From Paucidesulfovibrio longus DSM 6739 (GTDB lineage Bacteria > Desulfobacterota > Desulfovibrionia > Desulfovibrionales > Desulfovibrionaceae), in assembly GCF_000420485.1 (NCBI RefSeq), contig NZ_ATVA01000019.1:106074-170073 (forward strand): 64,000 bases of DNA, written 5' to 3'. Shown one piece after another: positions 8,562-17,763 of the stretch (position 1 is the first letter of the stretch; each line of letters starts with the position of its first letter). Position numbers and translations under genes: made by a program. The notes under the pieces were generated by a model, which worked only from the letters and a program-made list of their open reading frames with translations, had not been told where the DNA came from and did no database searches.

Positions 8562-10352
8562 ATGTACGCACTTGCAAAAGAAATCCTTCGCCATGCGGGG
8601 GAAAACCGCGACCGCCAACTGGCGGTCTTGACTCTCCTGACCATTTTCAACGGGTTGGTGGAAGTCATGGCTTTAGGCTTGCTGGCAGCCTTCATCTCAA
8701 GCCTCACGGCCCCGGAAAAAGTCATCGACTCCCAGGCGGTCCAGACATTGAGCACCTTTTTCTCCATCAACTTCACCCAAGACCGCCTCACTTTTTACAG
8801 CTTGATAGGCGGTGCAGCCCTGGCGATGATTCTGTTCAAAAACATGCTCATCGCGCTGCATACCTGGCTCACGGCGCGCTATGACGGCGCCCTGAATTTG
8901 GCCTATGGCGAGAAAATGCTCGCGGGTATCGACAGGATCCCATATGAAACCTTTGTCCGCTTAAATTTTTCCGACATCTACTCGACGATATCCTGGCGAG
9001 TCTTCATCGGAAACATGCTGACCAACGCCATGGCCATCTTCAGCGATCTGACGGTATCGTTGATCATCTTCTTCTCCTTATTTTATCTCAATCCGAAAAC
9101 CACGCTACTCGTTTTCCTTGTTATCAGCCTCATGGGCCTCTCCTGTTTTCTCTTGCTGCGCAAACGTTCCTTACGTCTGGGGCAGCGAGCCACGCAAAGT
9201 CTCCTCGATGTAAACAGAGTTCAGATGAAGACGGTCCAGGGTTTTCGCGACTTGAAGATTTTCGACAACATAGATGAGTCTCTTTATCTTTTTCATCGAG
9301 ATCAAACGAGCTACGTGCACTACATCGCGAAACAGCGTGTGCTGACGCGAATCCCGGTTTTCCTGCTGGAAAGCCTCGCATTCGGGGGGCTCATAGTCGG
9401 AACGATCGTCATGCTGCGGCATGACGGCAGATCGTCTGAGGAAGTCATGGTGATGCTTTCGCTCATCGCGGTTTCAGCCTGGCGGGTTCTGCCAGCTATA
9501 TACCGAAGCGTATCGGCAATGGTCGCCATCCGCACCGACTATCCCCGTGTGGAGCGCGTTCTTGCTTTTGTGCGCTTCATTGACAGCCATACGCAAAAGG
9601 ATCCCGAAGCCCACGAAACGGCTATGCCGGTGCTGCAGTCCACGATTGCCATTGATGGTCTTCGATTCCGCTATTCGGACAAGGATTCCGAAGCACTCAA
9701 AGGGGTCGACGTTACGATCCATAAGGGACAGATGGTCGGATTTATCGGACACTCCGGCTCCGGCAAAAGCACGATGGCCGACCTCATCACGGGACTACTT
9801 TTTCCATCCGCCGGCGGGATATTCGTGGACGACGTAAAACTCGAACAGCGGAATGCCAGGTCCTGGCGCAAGCAGATCGGCATTGTGCCGCAAAAGCCGT
9901 TTCTATTTGACGGGACAATTGCCGAAAACATCGGCTTTTCCATGCTGAAGGAACGCATCGACATGGAACGGGTAAAGCTGTGTTGCGACCTGGCGGGCGC
10001 AAGCGATTTCATTGAGCGACTCCCCGGTGGAGTTCATTATACGCTCGGCAACAACGCCGGGAACCTGTCCGGGGGACAAGCCCAAAGGCTCGCCATAGCG
10101 CGGGCGCTCTACCGCGATCCCAGCGTGCTGATCTTTGATGAAGCGACGAGTTCCCTTGACGACAAGACGGAACGAATCATTCGGGATACGATCACGGGAA
10201 TCCGAGGCTCAAGGACCATCATCATCATTGCGCACAGAATGACAGCCGTCGAGCACTGTGATATAATTTACTGGTTTGACGATGGAGACATCATCCAAAA
10301 TGGGTCACCCGAAGAGATCATCCCCAAGTATACATTCATCAGCAACTCCTGA
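8562..10352 (+). CDS. ABC transporter, fused permease/ATPase (flippase-like)
   Basis: 596 residues: a six-helix exporter membrane domain (about 1-330) followed by an ATPase domain with Walker A GHSGSGKST near 395-403, signature LSGGQAQR near 503 and Walker B VLIFDEATSSLDD. This is the half-transporter layout of MsbA and PglK, which as homodimers flip lipid-linked glycans across the inner membrane. Its position inside a glycan cluster supports a flippase or polysaccharide-export role, and no Wzx-type flippase is seen in the window. Confidence 0.87.
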   Translation: MYALAKEILRHAGENRDRQLAVLTLLTIFNGLVEVMALGLLAAFISSLTAPEKVIDSQAVQTLSTFFSINFTQDRLTFYSLIGGAALAMILFKNMLIALHTWLTARYDGALNLAYGEKMLAGIDRIPYETFVRLNFSDIYSTISWRVFIGNMLTNAMAIFSDLTVSLIIFFSLFYLNPKTTLLVFLVISLMGLSCFLLLRKRSLRLGQRATQSLLDVNRVQMKTVQGFRDLKIFDNIDESLYLFHRDQTSYVHYIAKQRVLTRIPVFLLESLAFGGLIVGTIVMLRHDGRSSEEVMVMLSLIAVSAWRVLPAIYRSVSAMVAIRTDYPRVERVLAFVRFIDSHTQKDPEAHETAMPVLQSTIAIDGLRFRYSDKDSEALKGVDVTIHKGQMVGFIGHSGSGKSTMADLITGLLFPSAGGIFVDDVKLEQRNARSWRKQIGIVPQKPFLFDGTIAENIGFSMLKERIDMERVKLCCDLAGASDFIERLPGGVHYTLGNNAGNLSGGQAQRLAIARALYRDPSVLIFDEATSSLDDKTERIIRDTITGIRGSRTIIIIAHRMTAVEHCDIIYWFDDGDIIQNGSPEEIIPKYTFISNS

Positions 10353-10387
10353 ACCAGATAATTCTTAAGTAAGAGAAAGAGGAATCA

Positions 10388-11332
10388 ATGTCTAAGACGA
10401 ATGTCGCCTATTCTGAAACTGTTTGGGATGACTCCTATTCCGGGAAATATCCCCCCCCCCAGTATGAGCAGCAGTTCGAGCTACAGTGGAAGCTTGCGCT
10501 GGAAAAAGAAGAATTCTTCCAGACTCCCGGATCGTCCACGGAAGAGAAATACATCAACGATCGAGTGTTCGAATGGACCGGAGTCCATCCCGACGGAATA
10601 GACCACTTTCACGATCCTTCCATGGGATCAAGAGTCATGGACGTGCCCGTGGATCCTGCGCTGATCCGAGGGAAAAAATGCCTCGACTTATGCTGCGGAC
10701 ATGGACGCTGGACGAGAGTGCTGCAAAAGCTGGGAGCAGCCAGCGTTCTTTCCACAGACATCTCGCAAAGCGCGCTCAAGGCCACTTCGCGATTCAACTC
10801 CAATGTCCGCGAACTGGATATCATGACATTGCCGGACCATCCCGAAATGCACGGCCAGTTTGACTTCACCAACTTCTGGGGTGTGGCCATGTGTACGCAC
10901 GATCCAAGGCTTGCTTTCGAGAACGCCGCCTCCACCGTTGCCCCCGGTGGTTCCATGTACCTCATGGTCTATGCTCCTGATGGCATCCACGGAACCCGAC
11001 TGACGGGCATCCAGCGCAAAATATTTCACTCTCTGAATTCCGTTGAAAAACGTCTAGCGTTCGTCGACAAGGTTTGGGCAAAAAAGTGGGACTGGCGCTA
11101 TCCCCTTATGGACAACTACCAAAACCTGCGCTTCAACATGTCCGGAGCGACCGAAGGGCGCGGACACAAGATCGGCGTGCTTGACATGCTTTCTCCGGCA
11201 TACAACTGGGTCATCACGCTCGACACCGTCAACAACTGGATGCGTAAGGCGGGATTCCAGCAGGTGCTGCATTTGAACAGCAAAGAGAAGACGCCGTGCG
11301 CGTACCATGTGCTTGGGACACTCAAGTGTTAA
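10388..11332 (+). CDS. class I SAM-dependent methyltransferase
   Basis: 314 residues with SAM motif I LDLCCGHGRWTRVL near 98, an acidic STDIS strand end, and the later MYLMVYAPDG strand. AGAGG lies seven bases before the ATG. A run of ten C (10449-10458) sits in the coding region near the start and could be a slippage-prone site. The enzyme likely methylates a sugar or glycan end; the target is unknown. Confidence 0.8.
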   Translation: MSKTNVAYSETVWDDSYSGKYPPPQYEQQFELQWKLALEKEEFFQTPGSSTEEKYINDRVFEWTGVHPDGIDHFHDPSMGSRVMDVPVDPALIRGKKCLDLCCGHGRWTRVLQKLGAASVLSTDISQSALKATSRFNSNVRELDIMTLPDHPEMHGQFDFTNFWGVAMCTHDPRLAFENAASTVAPGGSMYLMVYAPDGIHGTRLTGIQRKIFHSLNSVEKRLAFVDKVWAKKWDWRYPLMDNYQNLRFNMSGATEGRGHKIGVLDMLSPAYNWVITLDTVNNWMRKAGFQQVLHLNSKEKTPCAYHVLGTLKC

Positions 11333-11344
11333 CAAGGTGCCTTC

Positions 11345-12031
11345 ATGCTTGAATTTGTCAAACTGCATCGAGACAACGAACGCCGCCTCATCACGGAAGC
11401 ACTCCTTCCGCGGGCGTTCCAGATCTGGCGGAAGCGTCGCTTCCTCGCGAAAAAGTATCCACAAGCCTTTGTTTCCATCGGCAGCAATATCGCTCCGAAC
11501 GCTCACATCGGAAACGGATGCCTGATATATGACGCCCACGTGGACGACAACGTCTCCATTGGGGATTACTGCGCCGTGGGACAGGCCAGCATCTTGGGGC
11601 ATGGAAGGATTTCAATAGGCAAATTCTGCTCAATCGCGCACAATACATATATTACTTCGACGAACAGACGACTGCGCAGCAGAACGACATGTCTGCTGAG
11701 CCGGATCGTATCCAGTCGTGTGACATCGAAAGCAGAGGACACGGAGTCCCTCCCCGTCACCATAGGAAACGATGTCTGGCTCGGTTGGGGTGCCGTTGTC
11801 CTCCCAGGAGCTGTGATTCCCGATGGTTGCGTCGTCGGCGCCAACGCCGTCGTGACCAAAAGAGCCTATAAACCATACTCCATTTTGGGGGGGGCGCCGG
11901 CCTCGATCCTCGGACAGCGCTTTTCCGACCTAGAAATCGCACGATTGCTGGAGATGCGGTGGTGGGATGACGCAGATACCGACATGAGCGAAGAAATGGT
12001 AGCCTTCCTGACAACCACCCCGGACGAGTGA
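11345..12031 (+). CDS. hexapeptide-repeat acetyltransferase
   Basis: 228 residues. Hexapeptide repeats begin with FVSIGSNIAPNAHIGNG and end with LGWGAVVLPGAVIPDG followed by YSILGGAPA, the hallmark of LbH acyltransferases (sialic acid O-acetyltransferase/WbbJ-like). AAGGTG lies six bases before the ATG. Probably O- or N-acetylates a sugar in the glycan. It touches the next gene by overlapping termini. Confidence 0.87.
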   Translation: MLEFVKLHRDNERRLITEALLPRAFQIWRKRRFLAKKYPQAFVSIGSNIAPNAHIGNGCLIYDAHVDDNVSIGDYCAVGQASILGHGRISIGKFCSIAHNTYITSTNRRLRSRTTCLLSRIVSSRVTSKAEDTESLPVTIGNDVWLGWGAVVLPGAVIPDGCVVGANAVVTKRAYKPYSILGGAPASILGQRFSDLEIARLLEMRWWDDADTDMSEEMVAFLTTTPDE

Positions 12032-12042
12032 GAAACGTGGCC

Positions 12043-12867
12043 ATGTCTGAAAAGACCACCAAGACTCTCCCCCAATCTCATTGGGACAACATCTGGGACG
12101 TGGATGCCGTCCCCGCAGCGGCCGACATCACGAGCGTAGACATCAACCACTTCATGACACGCCGCTTTGGCAGGTATTTCGATCAAAATCTCCCCCCCGC
12201 TCAACCCAATGCGCGCCTTGCGCTTCTTGAGGCGGGCTGCGGGGGATCGGCATGGCTTCCGGCCTTTGCGCGACAGTATGGGCTGGAGATCACGGGCATC
12301 GATTATTCCGAACAGGGATGCAGCCTCAGCCGGGCCATCCTCGCCAAGGCAGGCGTACAGGGGACCATCATCCATGCCGACCTGTTCACGCTCCCGATTA
12401 ACCTTCAGAAACGATTTGACATCGTCTTCAGCAACGGCCTGGTGGAACATTTCGAACCCGCCGAATCGATCATCACGCAGCTTGTCCAGCTGCTGCGCCC
12501 AGGGGGGCGTATTATCTCAATCATACCGAACATGCGAGGACTTCAGGGCCTTCTGCAAAAATGGATCGACAGACCTCTCTACAACGCGCATGTCGCGCAC
12601 ACCCCCGCCAGCCTGGCCGCATGCCACCAGAATTGCGGCTTGAAAGTTCTGGATGCATCCTATCTCGGTACACTGAGTCTTGGCACAATCAACGCCGAGG
12701 TTTGGTCCGGGACATGGAAGTACCGCCTCTTTCGCGAATTGGCGTATCGCTGCAGCATCGCAGTCTGGAGGCTCGAAGAGGCCGGGATGCGAGAAAAACA
12801 GAGTCTGACGTTTTCCCCTTTTGTGGCTTGTGTCGCTCAGAAGAACCACGAAGAAATCTGCAAATGA
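12043..12867 (+). CDS. SAM-dependent methyltransferase
   Basis: About 274 residues from ATG 12043; an overlapping GTG at 12028 (GTGA with the previous stop) would add five residues and cannot be excluded. LLEAGCGGSAWLPAF is SAM motif I, ITGIDYSEQG the second acidic strand, and FDIVFSNGLVEHF the post-motif typical of methyltransferase type 11/12 domains. Part of the polysaccharide cluster; the next gene overlaps by ATGA. Confidence 0.82.
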   Translation: MSEKTTKTLPQSHWDNIWDVDAVPAAADITSVDINHFMTRRFGRYFDQNLPPAQPNARLALLEAGCGGSAWLPAFARQYGLEITGIDYSEQGCSLSRAILAKAGVQGTIIHADLFTLPINLQKRFDIVFSNGLVEHFEPAESIITQLVQLLRPGGRIISIIPNMRGLQGLLQKWIDRPLYNAHVAHTPASLAACHQNCGLKVLDASYLGTLSLGTINAEVWSGTWKYRLFRELAYRCSIAVWRLEEAGMREKQSLTFSPFVACVAQKNHEEICK

Positions 12868-13700
12868 GGATCTGCCGCCGCTACGCATTTGAAAAAACTG
12901 TTTTTGCTAAATTTTCCCACCGGGTGGGCCAGGACAACATGCTGGGACGAATCAAAACATTCCTTTTCAGGCTGATCGAGTCGTACTCGAAGTGGTATGA
13001 TCGGCTCTGTGGAATACCTCCGCATCTGCGTCCGTGGCATTTCCAGTGGCACGCACAAGCCCCCCTTGACAGCGACTTGCGCGAAGTGCTTTCCACCTTA
13101 CGGGGATCTGTTCTAGACGTGGGCTGCGGCTCGCAGCCCTACCGACAATATCTCATCGTCGACAGCTACGTTGGTCTGGACATCTCCCCCAGCCCCAACG
13201 TAGATGTCACGGCGGCTCCAGGCGATCCTTTTCCCTTTGAATCGGAGTCTTTTGACGCAATCCTTTGCACTCAGGTGATTGAGCATGTCGAAGACCTACC
13301 CTCTTTCCTTGCTGAAACGGACCGCGTCCTGGCGCATAACGGAACCCTGATTCTTTCAGCCCCCTTCATCTATCCAGTGCATGGCGCCCCCCACGACTAC
13401 CGACGTTTCTCAGAGCATGGCCTGCGCAGTATTATGCCTGGCTATACGATCCTGACGACACGCCGTCAGGGAGGGATCGGCTCGACCCTGGCACTGCTTC
13501 TCCTGTGCTGGATGCACAACCAGCTCGGAACCACTACGCTCGGTCAGTTATTACGATTTCTGGGGTTGCCGCTGTTTTTGCCTCTGAGCCTTTTCTGCAA
13601 TTTTGCAGGCTGGGCGCTTGATCAAATTGACACGACGGACACAACTTACGGCAACCTCCTCATCGTGGCCCAAAAAACAACGCCCCCGACATGCGGATAG
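12864..13700 (+). CDS. SAM-dependent methyltransferase with hydrophobic C-terminus
   Basis: ATG 12864 overlaps the previous stop; an internal ATG at 12939 is an alternative. VLDVGCGSQPYRQYL is motif I and FDAILCTQVIEHVED the motif IV region of type 11 methyltransferases. After the catalytic core, two hydrophobic stretches (GSTLALLLLCW and LPLFLPLSLFCNFAG) suggest membrane association, as seen in methyltransferases acting on lipid-linked glycans. It overlaps the following glycosyltransferase by ten bases. Confidence 0.78.
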   Translation: MRICRRYAFEKTVFAKFSHRVGQDNMLGRIKTFLFRLIESYSKWYDRLCGIPPHLRPWHFQWHAQAPLDSDLREVLSTLRGSVLDVGCGSQPYRQYLIVDSYVGLDISPSPNVDVTAAPGDPFPFESESFDAILCTQVIEHVEDLPSFLAETDRVLAHNGTLILSAPFIYPVHGAPHDYRRFSEHGLRSIMPGYTILTTRRQGGIGSTLALLLLCWMHNQLGTTTLGQLLRFLGLPLFLPLSLFCNFAGWALDQIDTTDTTYGNLLIVAQKTTPPTCG

Positions 13701-14773
13701 CTTTACTCATCGAATCCCTCGAAGGAGGGGGGGCCGCCAGGGTGCTGACCACGATGGCCAACCACTGGGCATCCCATAACCACCGCGTTACGCTGCTAAG
13801 CTTTGAGCAGCCAGGGCGGCCCTCCTTCTATCCACTGCATCCAGGGGTTGAGGTCATTCATGTCCCGCGGATCCTTCCGACCGTATCTTCGGATACCCTC
13901 AATAACCTCACGCATCTGCGCAGAATCCGAAAAGCGATCTTAGAGCTGCGCCCCCAGGCGGCGATCAGTTTTATCGACACCACCAACCTCCGCGTCCTGC
14001 TCGCCCTGCTCGGCAGCGACATTCCCGTCATCGTTTCGGAACGAGTGGACCCCGCTCACTACTACCTGGGAAGAATACCCAACTACTTGCGCCGCCTGCT
14101 CTATCCGCTCGCCCGCGCTATTGTTGTCCAGACACGTACTTGTGCCGATTATTTTCCCTCTAATCTCCAGAAGAAAATCAGCGTCATCCCGAACCCGGTT
14201 TTAGCGCCCATTGACTTATGGACCGGAGGAGGCAAAAGAATCATCGCTGCGGGGAGACTTTGCCCGCAAAAAGGATTCGATCTCCTTCTAAGGGCTGCCG
14301 CCGATCCGTTGCGCCGACACCCTGACTGGTCCCTGGCGATCTTTGGAGAAGGGCAGGAACGCCCACACCTGCTGCGGTTGGCAAAGGAACTTCAAATTGA
14401 CGCACAAACCATGCTCCCAGGCAACGTATCCGACCTGAGCAAAGAGTTCCGCCGCTCCGACCTGTTCGTTCTTTCTTCCCGCTTTGAGGGGTTTCCAAAC
14501 GTTCTCTGCGAAGCAATGGCCTGCGGGATGCCTGTCGTGGCCTTCGACTGCCCCAGCGGTCCTGCCGAGATCATCCGGGACGGAACCGATGGACTATTGG
14601 TCCCCGCTGAAAAAATCGGCCAGCTATCGAAATCCATCGCACGGCTGATGGCCGACCAAAAACTCCGCGAGCGTCTAGGGATGGAAGCCCTTCAGGTGAC
14701 GAAACGCTTTTCCCTCACCAGGACGATGGCTTCGTGGGAACAGCTTTTGAACGCCCCCCCCGGATACAAATAA
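13691..14773 (+). CDS. family 4 glycosyltransferase
   Basis: 360 residues. The N-terminus LIESLEGGGAARVLTTMANHW is the acceptor-side Rossmann start of GT4 enzymes (GGAxR pattern), and RFEGFPNVLCEAMACGMPVVAFD is the donor-binding EX7E region. Retaining GT-B enzyme using an NDP-sugar, presumably on lipid-linked glycan at the cytoplasmic face. It resembles the next glycosyltransferase, so the two may be duplicates. Confidence 0.9.
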   Translation: MRIALLIESLEGGGAARVLTTMANHWASHNHRVTLLSFEQPGRPSFYPLHPGVEVIHVPRILPTVSSDTLNNLTHLRRIRKAILELRPQAAISFIDTTNLRVLLALLGSDIPVIVSERVDPAHYYLGRIPNYLRRLLYPLARAIVVQTRTCADYFPSNLQKKISVIPNPVLAPIDLWTGGGKRIIAAGRLCPQKGFDLLLRAAADPLRRHPDWSLAIFGEGQERPHLLRLAKELQIDAQTMLPGNVSDLSKEFRRSDLFVLSSRFEGFPNVLCEAMACGMPVVAFDCPSGPAEIIRDGTDGLLVPAEKIGQLSKSIARLMADQKLRERLGMEALQVTKRFSLTRTMASWEQLLNAPPGYK

Positions 14774-14960
14774 CGTTTTGGTTACTGGGGGAGAAGGATA
14801 TCGCCATTGACAATCCCCTAACGAGGGTTGCGATTTCAAGAAAGATCAGATGAAGCAGCAAAAACTTCTCAAGTGGCGAACACCCGGATGTGGATTATGA
14901 ACGACTCGCGGGACCGTTTCACCGATGTTAACGACGAGGAAGGAAAACGGAAACAGGCTC

Positions 14961-16067
14961 ATGAAAATCGCATTCGTCATATCCTCTATGGAATCCGGCG
15001 GAGCCGAGCGGGTTGTCGCTACCCTGGCCAACCATTGGGTTCTGCACCATACTCATTCCGTTGAAATCTTCACCTTCGAGAAGCACGCCTATTCATTTTA
15101 CAAACTACAGGACAGCATCAAAATCCACCCCTTGGACCTGCTATGGCCGTCCAGCACACTACGTGAATCCATCACGAGCAACCTGCGCCGCCTGCGCATC
15201 CTCAGAGCGGCCATCTGCAATGCAGCTCCCGACATCGTTCTTAGCTTCATCGATACCGTCAACGTTCGCGTCATACTAAGCCTCATGGGGAGCGGAATTC
15301 CCCTCGTCGTTTCTGAGCGGAGCGACCCCTGGCTGCATAGTATCGGCACGGGGTTCCGCTGTCTTCGAAAGCTCACCTATCCTTTTGCCCACCGAATCGC
15401 CGTGCAGGGCTCGTGGGCAAAATCTTTCTTTCCACGTTGGCTCTTTCACAAAATCGACATCATTCCCAACCCTGTTCCTAAACCTGAAGTACAGGGCCCC
15501 CTCCCGAAACTTCCTTCCCCTCTGATCATGAGCATCGGCCGTCACTCCCGGGAAAAGGGTCATGACCTGCTGATAGAAGCGTTTGCGAAGGCGGCGAGGG
15601 AAAGACCCCACTGGCATCTCGCGCTAGTCGGCGACGGACCGCTGCATCAGCTCCTGCGCGAACAGACCCGCCGCCTGGGACTCGAAGAACGCATCCATTT
15701 TCCGGGAAGGATTCAAAACGTACCGGAGTATCTAGCCAGAGCAGATCTTTTCGTATTGCCTTCCCTTTATGAAGGTTTCCCCAATGCGCTTTGCGAGGCG
15801 ATGGCCAGCGGGATGCCCGTCATCGCCACCGATTGCGGATCTGTAGCGGACATCATTACAGATCGGCAAAACGGGCTTCTTGTTCCGCCGAACAGTATTG
15901 ACTCGCTTGCTGCGGCCCTCTCTCTCTTGATGGACAACCCCGATCTGCGCCTGAAACTGGGAGTCAAAGCAGAAGGCGTCGTGGAACGCTTTTCCATAAA
16001 CGCCGTCACGGAGACTTGGGACCGGACGTTGCAAAGGGCCATCCAGGCGACACAACGTAAGAGATGA
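14961..16067 (+). CDS. family 4 glycosyltransferase
   Basis: 368 residues from ATG 14961; upstream in-frame codons are unlike the family. VISSMESGGAERVVATLANHW matches the GGAER start of GT4 enzymes; YEGFPNALCEAMASGMPVIATD is the EX7E donor site. It is close in pattern to the preceding glycosyltransferase (shared S-x-IDT-NVRV-L and SERxDP stretches), supporting tandem duplication with divergence. The 187 bp before it shows no gene. Confidence 0.9.
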   Translation: MKIAFVISSMESGGAERVVATLANHWVLHHTHSVEIFTFEKHAYSFYKLQDSIKIHPLDLLWPSSTLRESITSNLRRLRILRAAICNAAPDIVLSFIDTVNVRVILSLMGSGIPLVVSERSDPWLHSIGTGFRCLRKLTYPFAHRIAVQGSWAKSFFPRWLFHKIDIIPNPVPKPEVQGPLPKLPSPLIMSIGRHSREKGHDLLIEAFAKAARERPHWHLALVGDGPLHQLLREQTRRLGLEERIHFPGRIQNVPEYLARADLFVLPSLYEGFPNALCEAMASGMPVIATDCGSVADIITDRQNGLLVPPNSIDSLAAALSLLMDNPDLRLKLGVKAEGVVERFSINAVTETWDRTLQRAIQATQRKR

Positions 16068-16300
16068 AAGCATAAAAGATTCTTCCAAGGGCCCGCACGG
16101 ACGCCGGAATGGCGAAAGCGGCGCAACAATTCCCTGGAGAAGAAGGCGACCGGCGGAAGGCCTGGAACACGGCGACAAGCCGCCTGTCTTGGCAGGACGC
16201 CATGTTGCCGTACCCTACGAGCCAATGCTAAACTGAGCGGACAGGATCGGCACTTCTCAGTCCGCTGGGGTCTACCCACGACATTCAACCAGGAATTGAC
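16068..16300. other. intergenic region, 233 bp
   Basis: GC-rich mixed sequence between a glycosyltransferase and the first SGNH hydrolase gene. Nothing recognisable as a gene or strong terminator; a promoter is possible. Confidence 0.4.
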
Positions 16301-17494
16301 ATGAAAAATCTGATGCTCGTCCTTGCTTCCAGCCTCATCACGCTTCTACTGCTTGAAGGCGTTTTACGTATCGCGCTTCCCCTGTTCTCGACACAGCCGG
16401 ATCCTTTACAGGCCGAACGGCATCTCTATTCGCCCTATCGGGGCCATGAACTCAACCCACTTTTCAACACGAAAAACAACACGGAAGGACGACTCCTGCA
16501 TTCGCCGGACGGATTCAGACGCGACCAACCCATCGCCGTGTGTAAGCAAGATCGAACCATCCGAATTTTCGCAATGGGCGCATCAACCCTCTACGGGCTC
16601 GGAACATGGGGAGGCGTCTACTCGAACCATCGGGATCTCTTCAACTCGGAACTGCCAACGTTCCACCTGGAACAGACTCTGAACCGCCAGCTCAAGGAGG
16701 AGGGATCGTCGTGGCGGGTCGAAGTTATCAACACCGCAGTGGTCGCCTACCAGACTTTCCAACAGCTCGTTTACCTCAATGAAAAGCTCCTAGACTACCA
16801 CCCCGACATCATAATTAACATCGAAGGACACAACGACTTTTACATTTCCGACCCAAGCTTTGAACCGTGGAACAGCTACGCCTACTCTTCGGTCCAGTTG
16901 ACAAGAGCAATCAACCACCGAGACATTTTTACGGCTGTTCACCTGCTGGCCCGCGCTCTCGCTCCTTACTCCGCCCTGGCCGCACAAGTTGAAAAAAGAG
17001 TAACGCGCCCCATCTTTGAACGCAATATTGCCCGACAGCCCGTCGCTCCGATAGATGCTCCGTATACGGATGAATCATACAGATCCGCTGCTCGCAAGAC
17101 CTTTTTGCGCGCCTACTGGCAGATCACTCAACTTGGAAAGCTGCATGATTTCAGGCACCTCATTTACCTCCAGCCGGAAATCGTCCTGGAACCAGCGGAG
17201 TTGCTCACAGAGCATGATCGACGGATTCTTGACATCACAGTCCGCAACATGCATCGCCCACCTGTAGAGATGCGCCACATACGTGACGAGCTGCCGGAGC
17301 TCTTCCGCTCCTATGGCCTTAGCTACTTCGACGCCGCCCAACTGACCGCGCCGGACAAGCCTGGAGACCTCTACGTGGACTACTGCCACCTTACGCCGCT
17401 TGGCGCGGAACGCCTCGCGGAGAACATCTACCCCTCCTTGCTTTCGGCTATTCAGGAACGCATAGCGCAAAGGGAAGCACAGGGGCGGAATTGA
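16301..17494 (+). CDS. membrane-anchored SGNH/GDSL-type hydrolase
   Basis: 397 residues with an N-terminal hydrophobic anchor (about 4-24), so the catalytic part should face the periplasm. SGNH blocks are recognisable but degenerate: block I is MGASTLYGLG (Ser kept), block III is EGHNDFYI, and block V DYCHLTPLG keeps the DxxH dyad. Such proteins in glycan loci act as esterases or O-acyltransferase partners (AlgJ/AlgX-like). A second anchored SGNH protein occurs at 19.6 kb. Confidence 0.75.
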   Translation: MKNLMLVLASSLITLLLLEGVLRIALPLFSTQPDPLQAERHLYSPYRGHELNPLFNTKNNTEGRLLHSPDGFRRDQPIAVCKQDRTIRIFAMGASTLYGLGTWGGVYSNHRDLFNSELPTFHLEQTLNRQLKEEGSSWRVEVINTAVVAYQTFQQLVYLNEKLLDYHPDIIINIEGHNDFYISDPSFEPWNSYAYSSVQLTRAINHRDIFTAVHLLARALAPYSALAAQVEKRVTRPIFERNIARQPVAPIDAPYTDESYRSAARKTFLRAYWQITQLGKLHDFRHLIYLQPEIVLEPAELLTEHDRRILDITVRNMHRPPVEMRHIRDELPELFRSYGLSYFDAAQLTAPDKPGDLYVDYCHLTPLGAERLAENIYPSLLSAIQERIAQREAQGRN

Positions 17495-17763
17495 TGCAGC
17501 TGCAGTACCGAGCAGGCCTTTTGCATCATGTCCACCAGCATGCCGCATGTGACGCTCTGCAAGGCATTCCCGCTCGGAAAAGTCAGACATCAACCCCGGT
17601 CCAGCCTGACGGCCAGCCACGAGGCAGGTGAGCCCCCCGCAGCTTCAAAGTGGGAAGGCCCCACCTGAATCCAGCGAGAGGCAAAGGGCAAGCCATCCCC
17701 TTGAGAACAGAGAAGGGCCAATTACCCAAGGTCACTGTTCATGTTACCCAAAGGACATAAAGC
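17495..17763. other. intergenic region, 269 bp
   Basis: No gene is evident. AAAGGACAT near the right end is the ribosome binding site of the second asnB gene. The stretch may hold its promoter, but no clear -35/-10 pair stands out. Confidence 0.4.
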
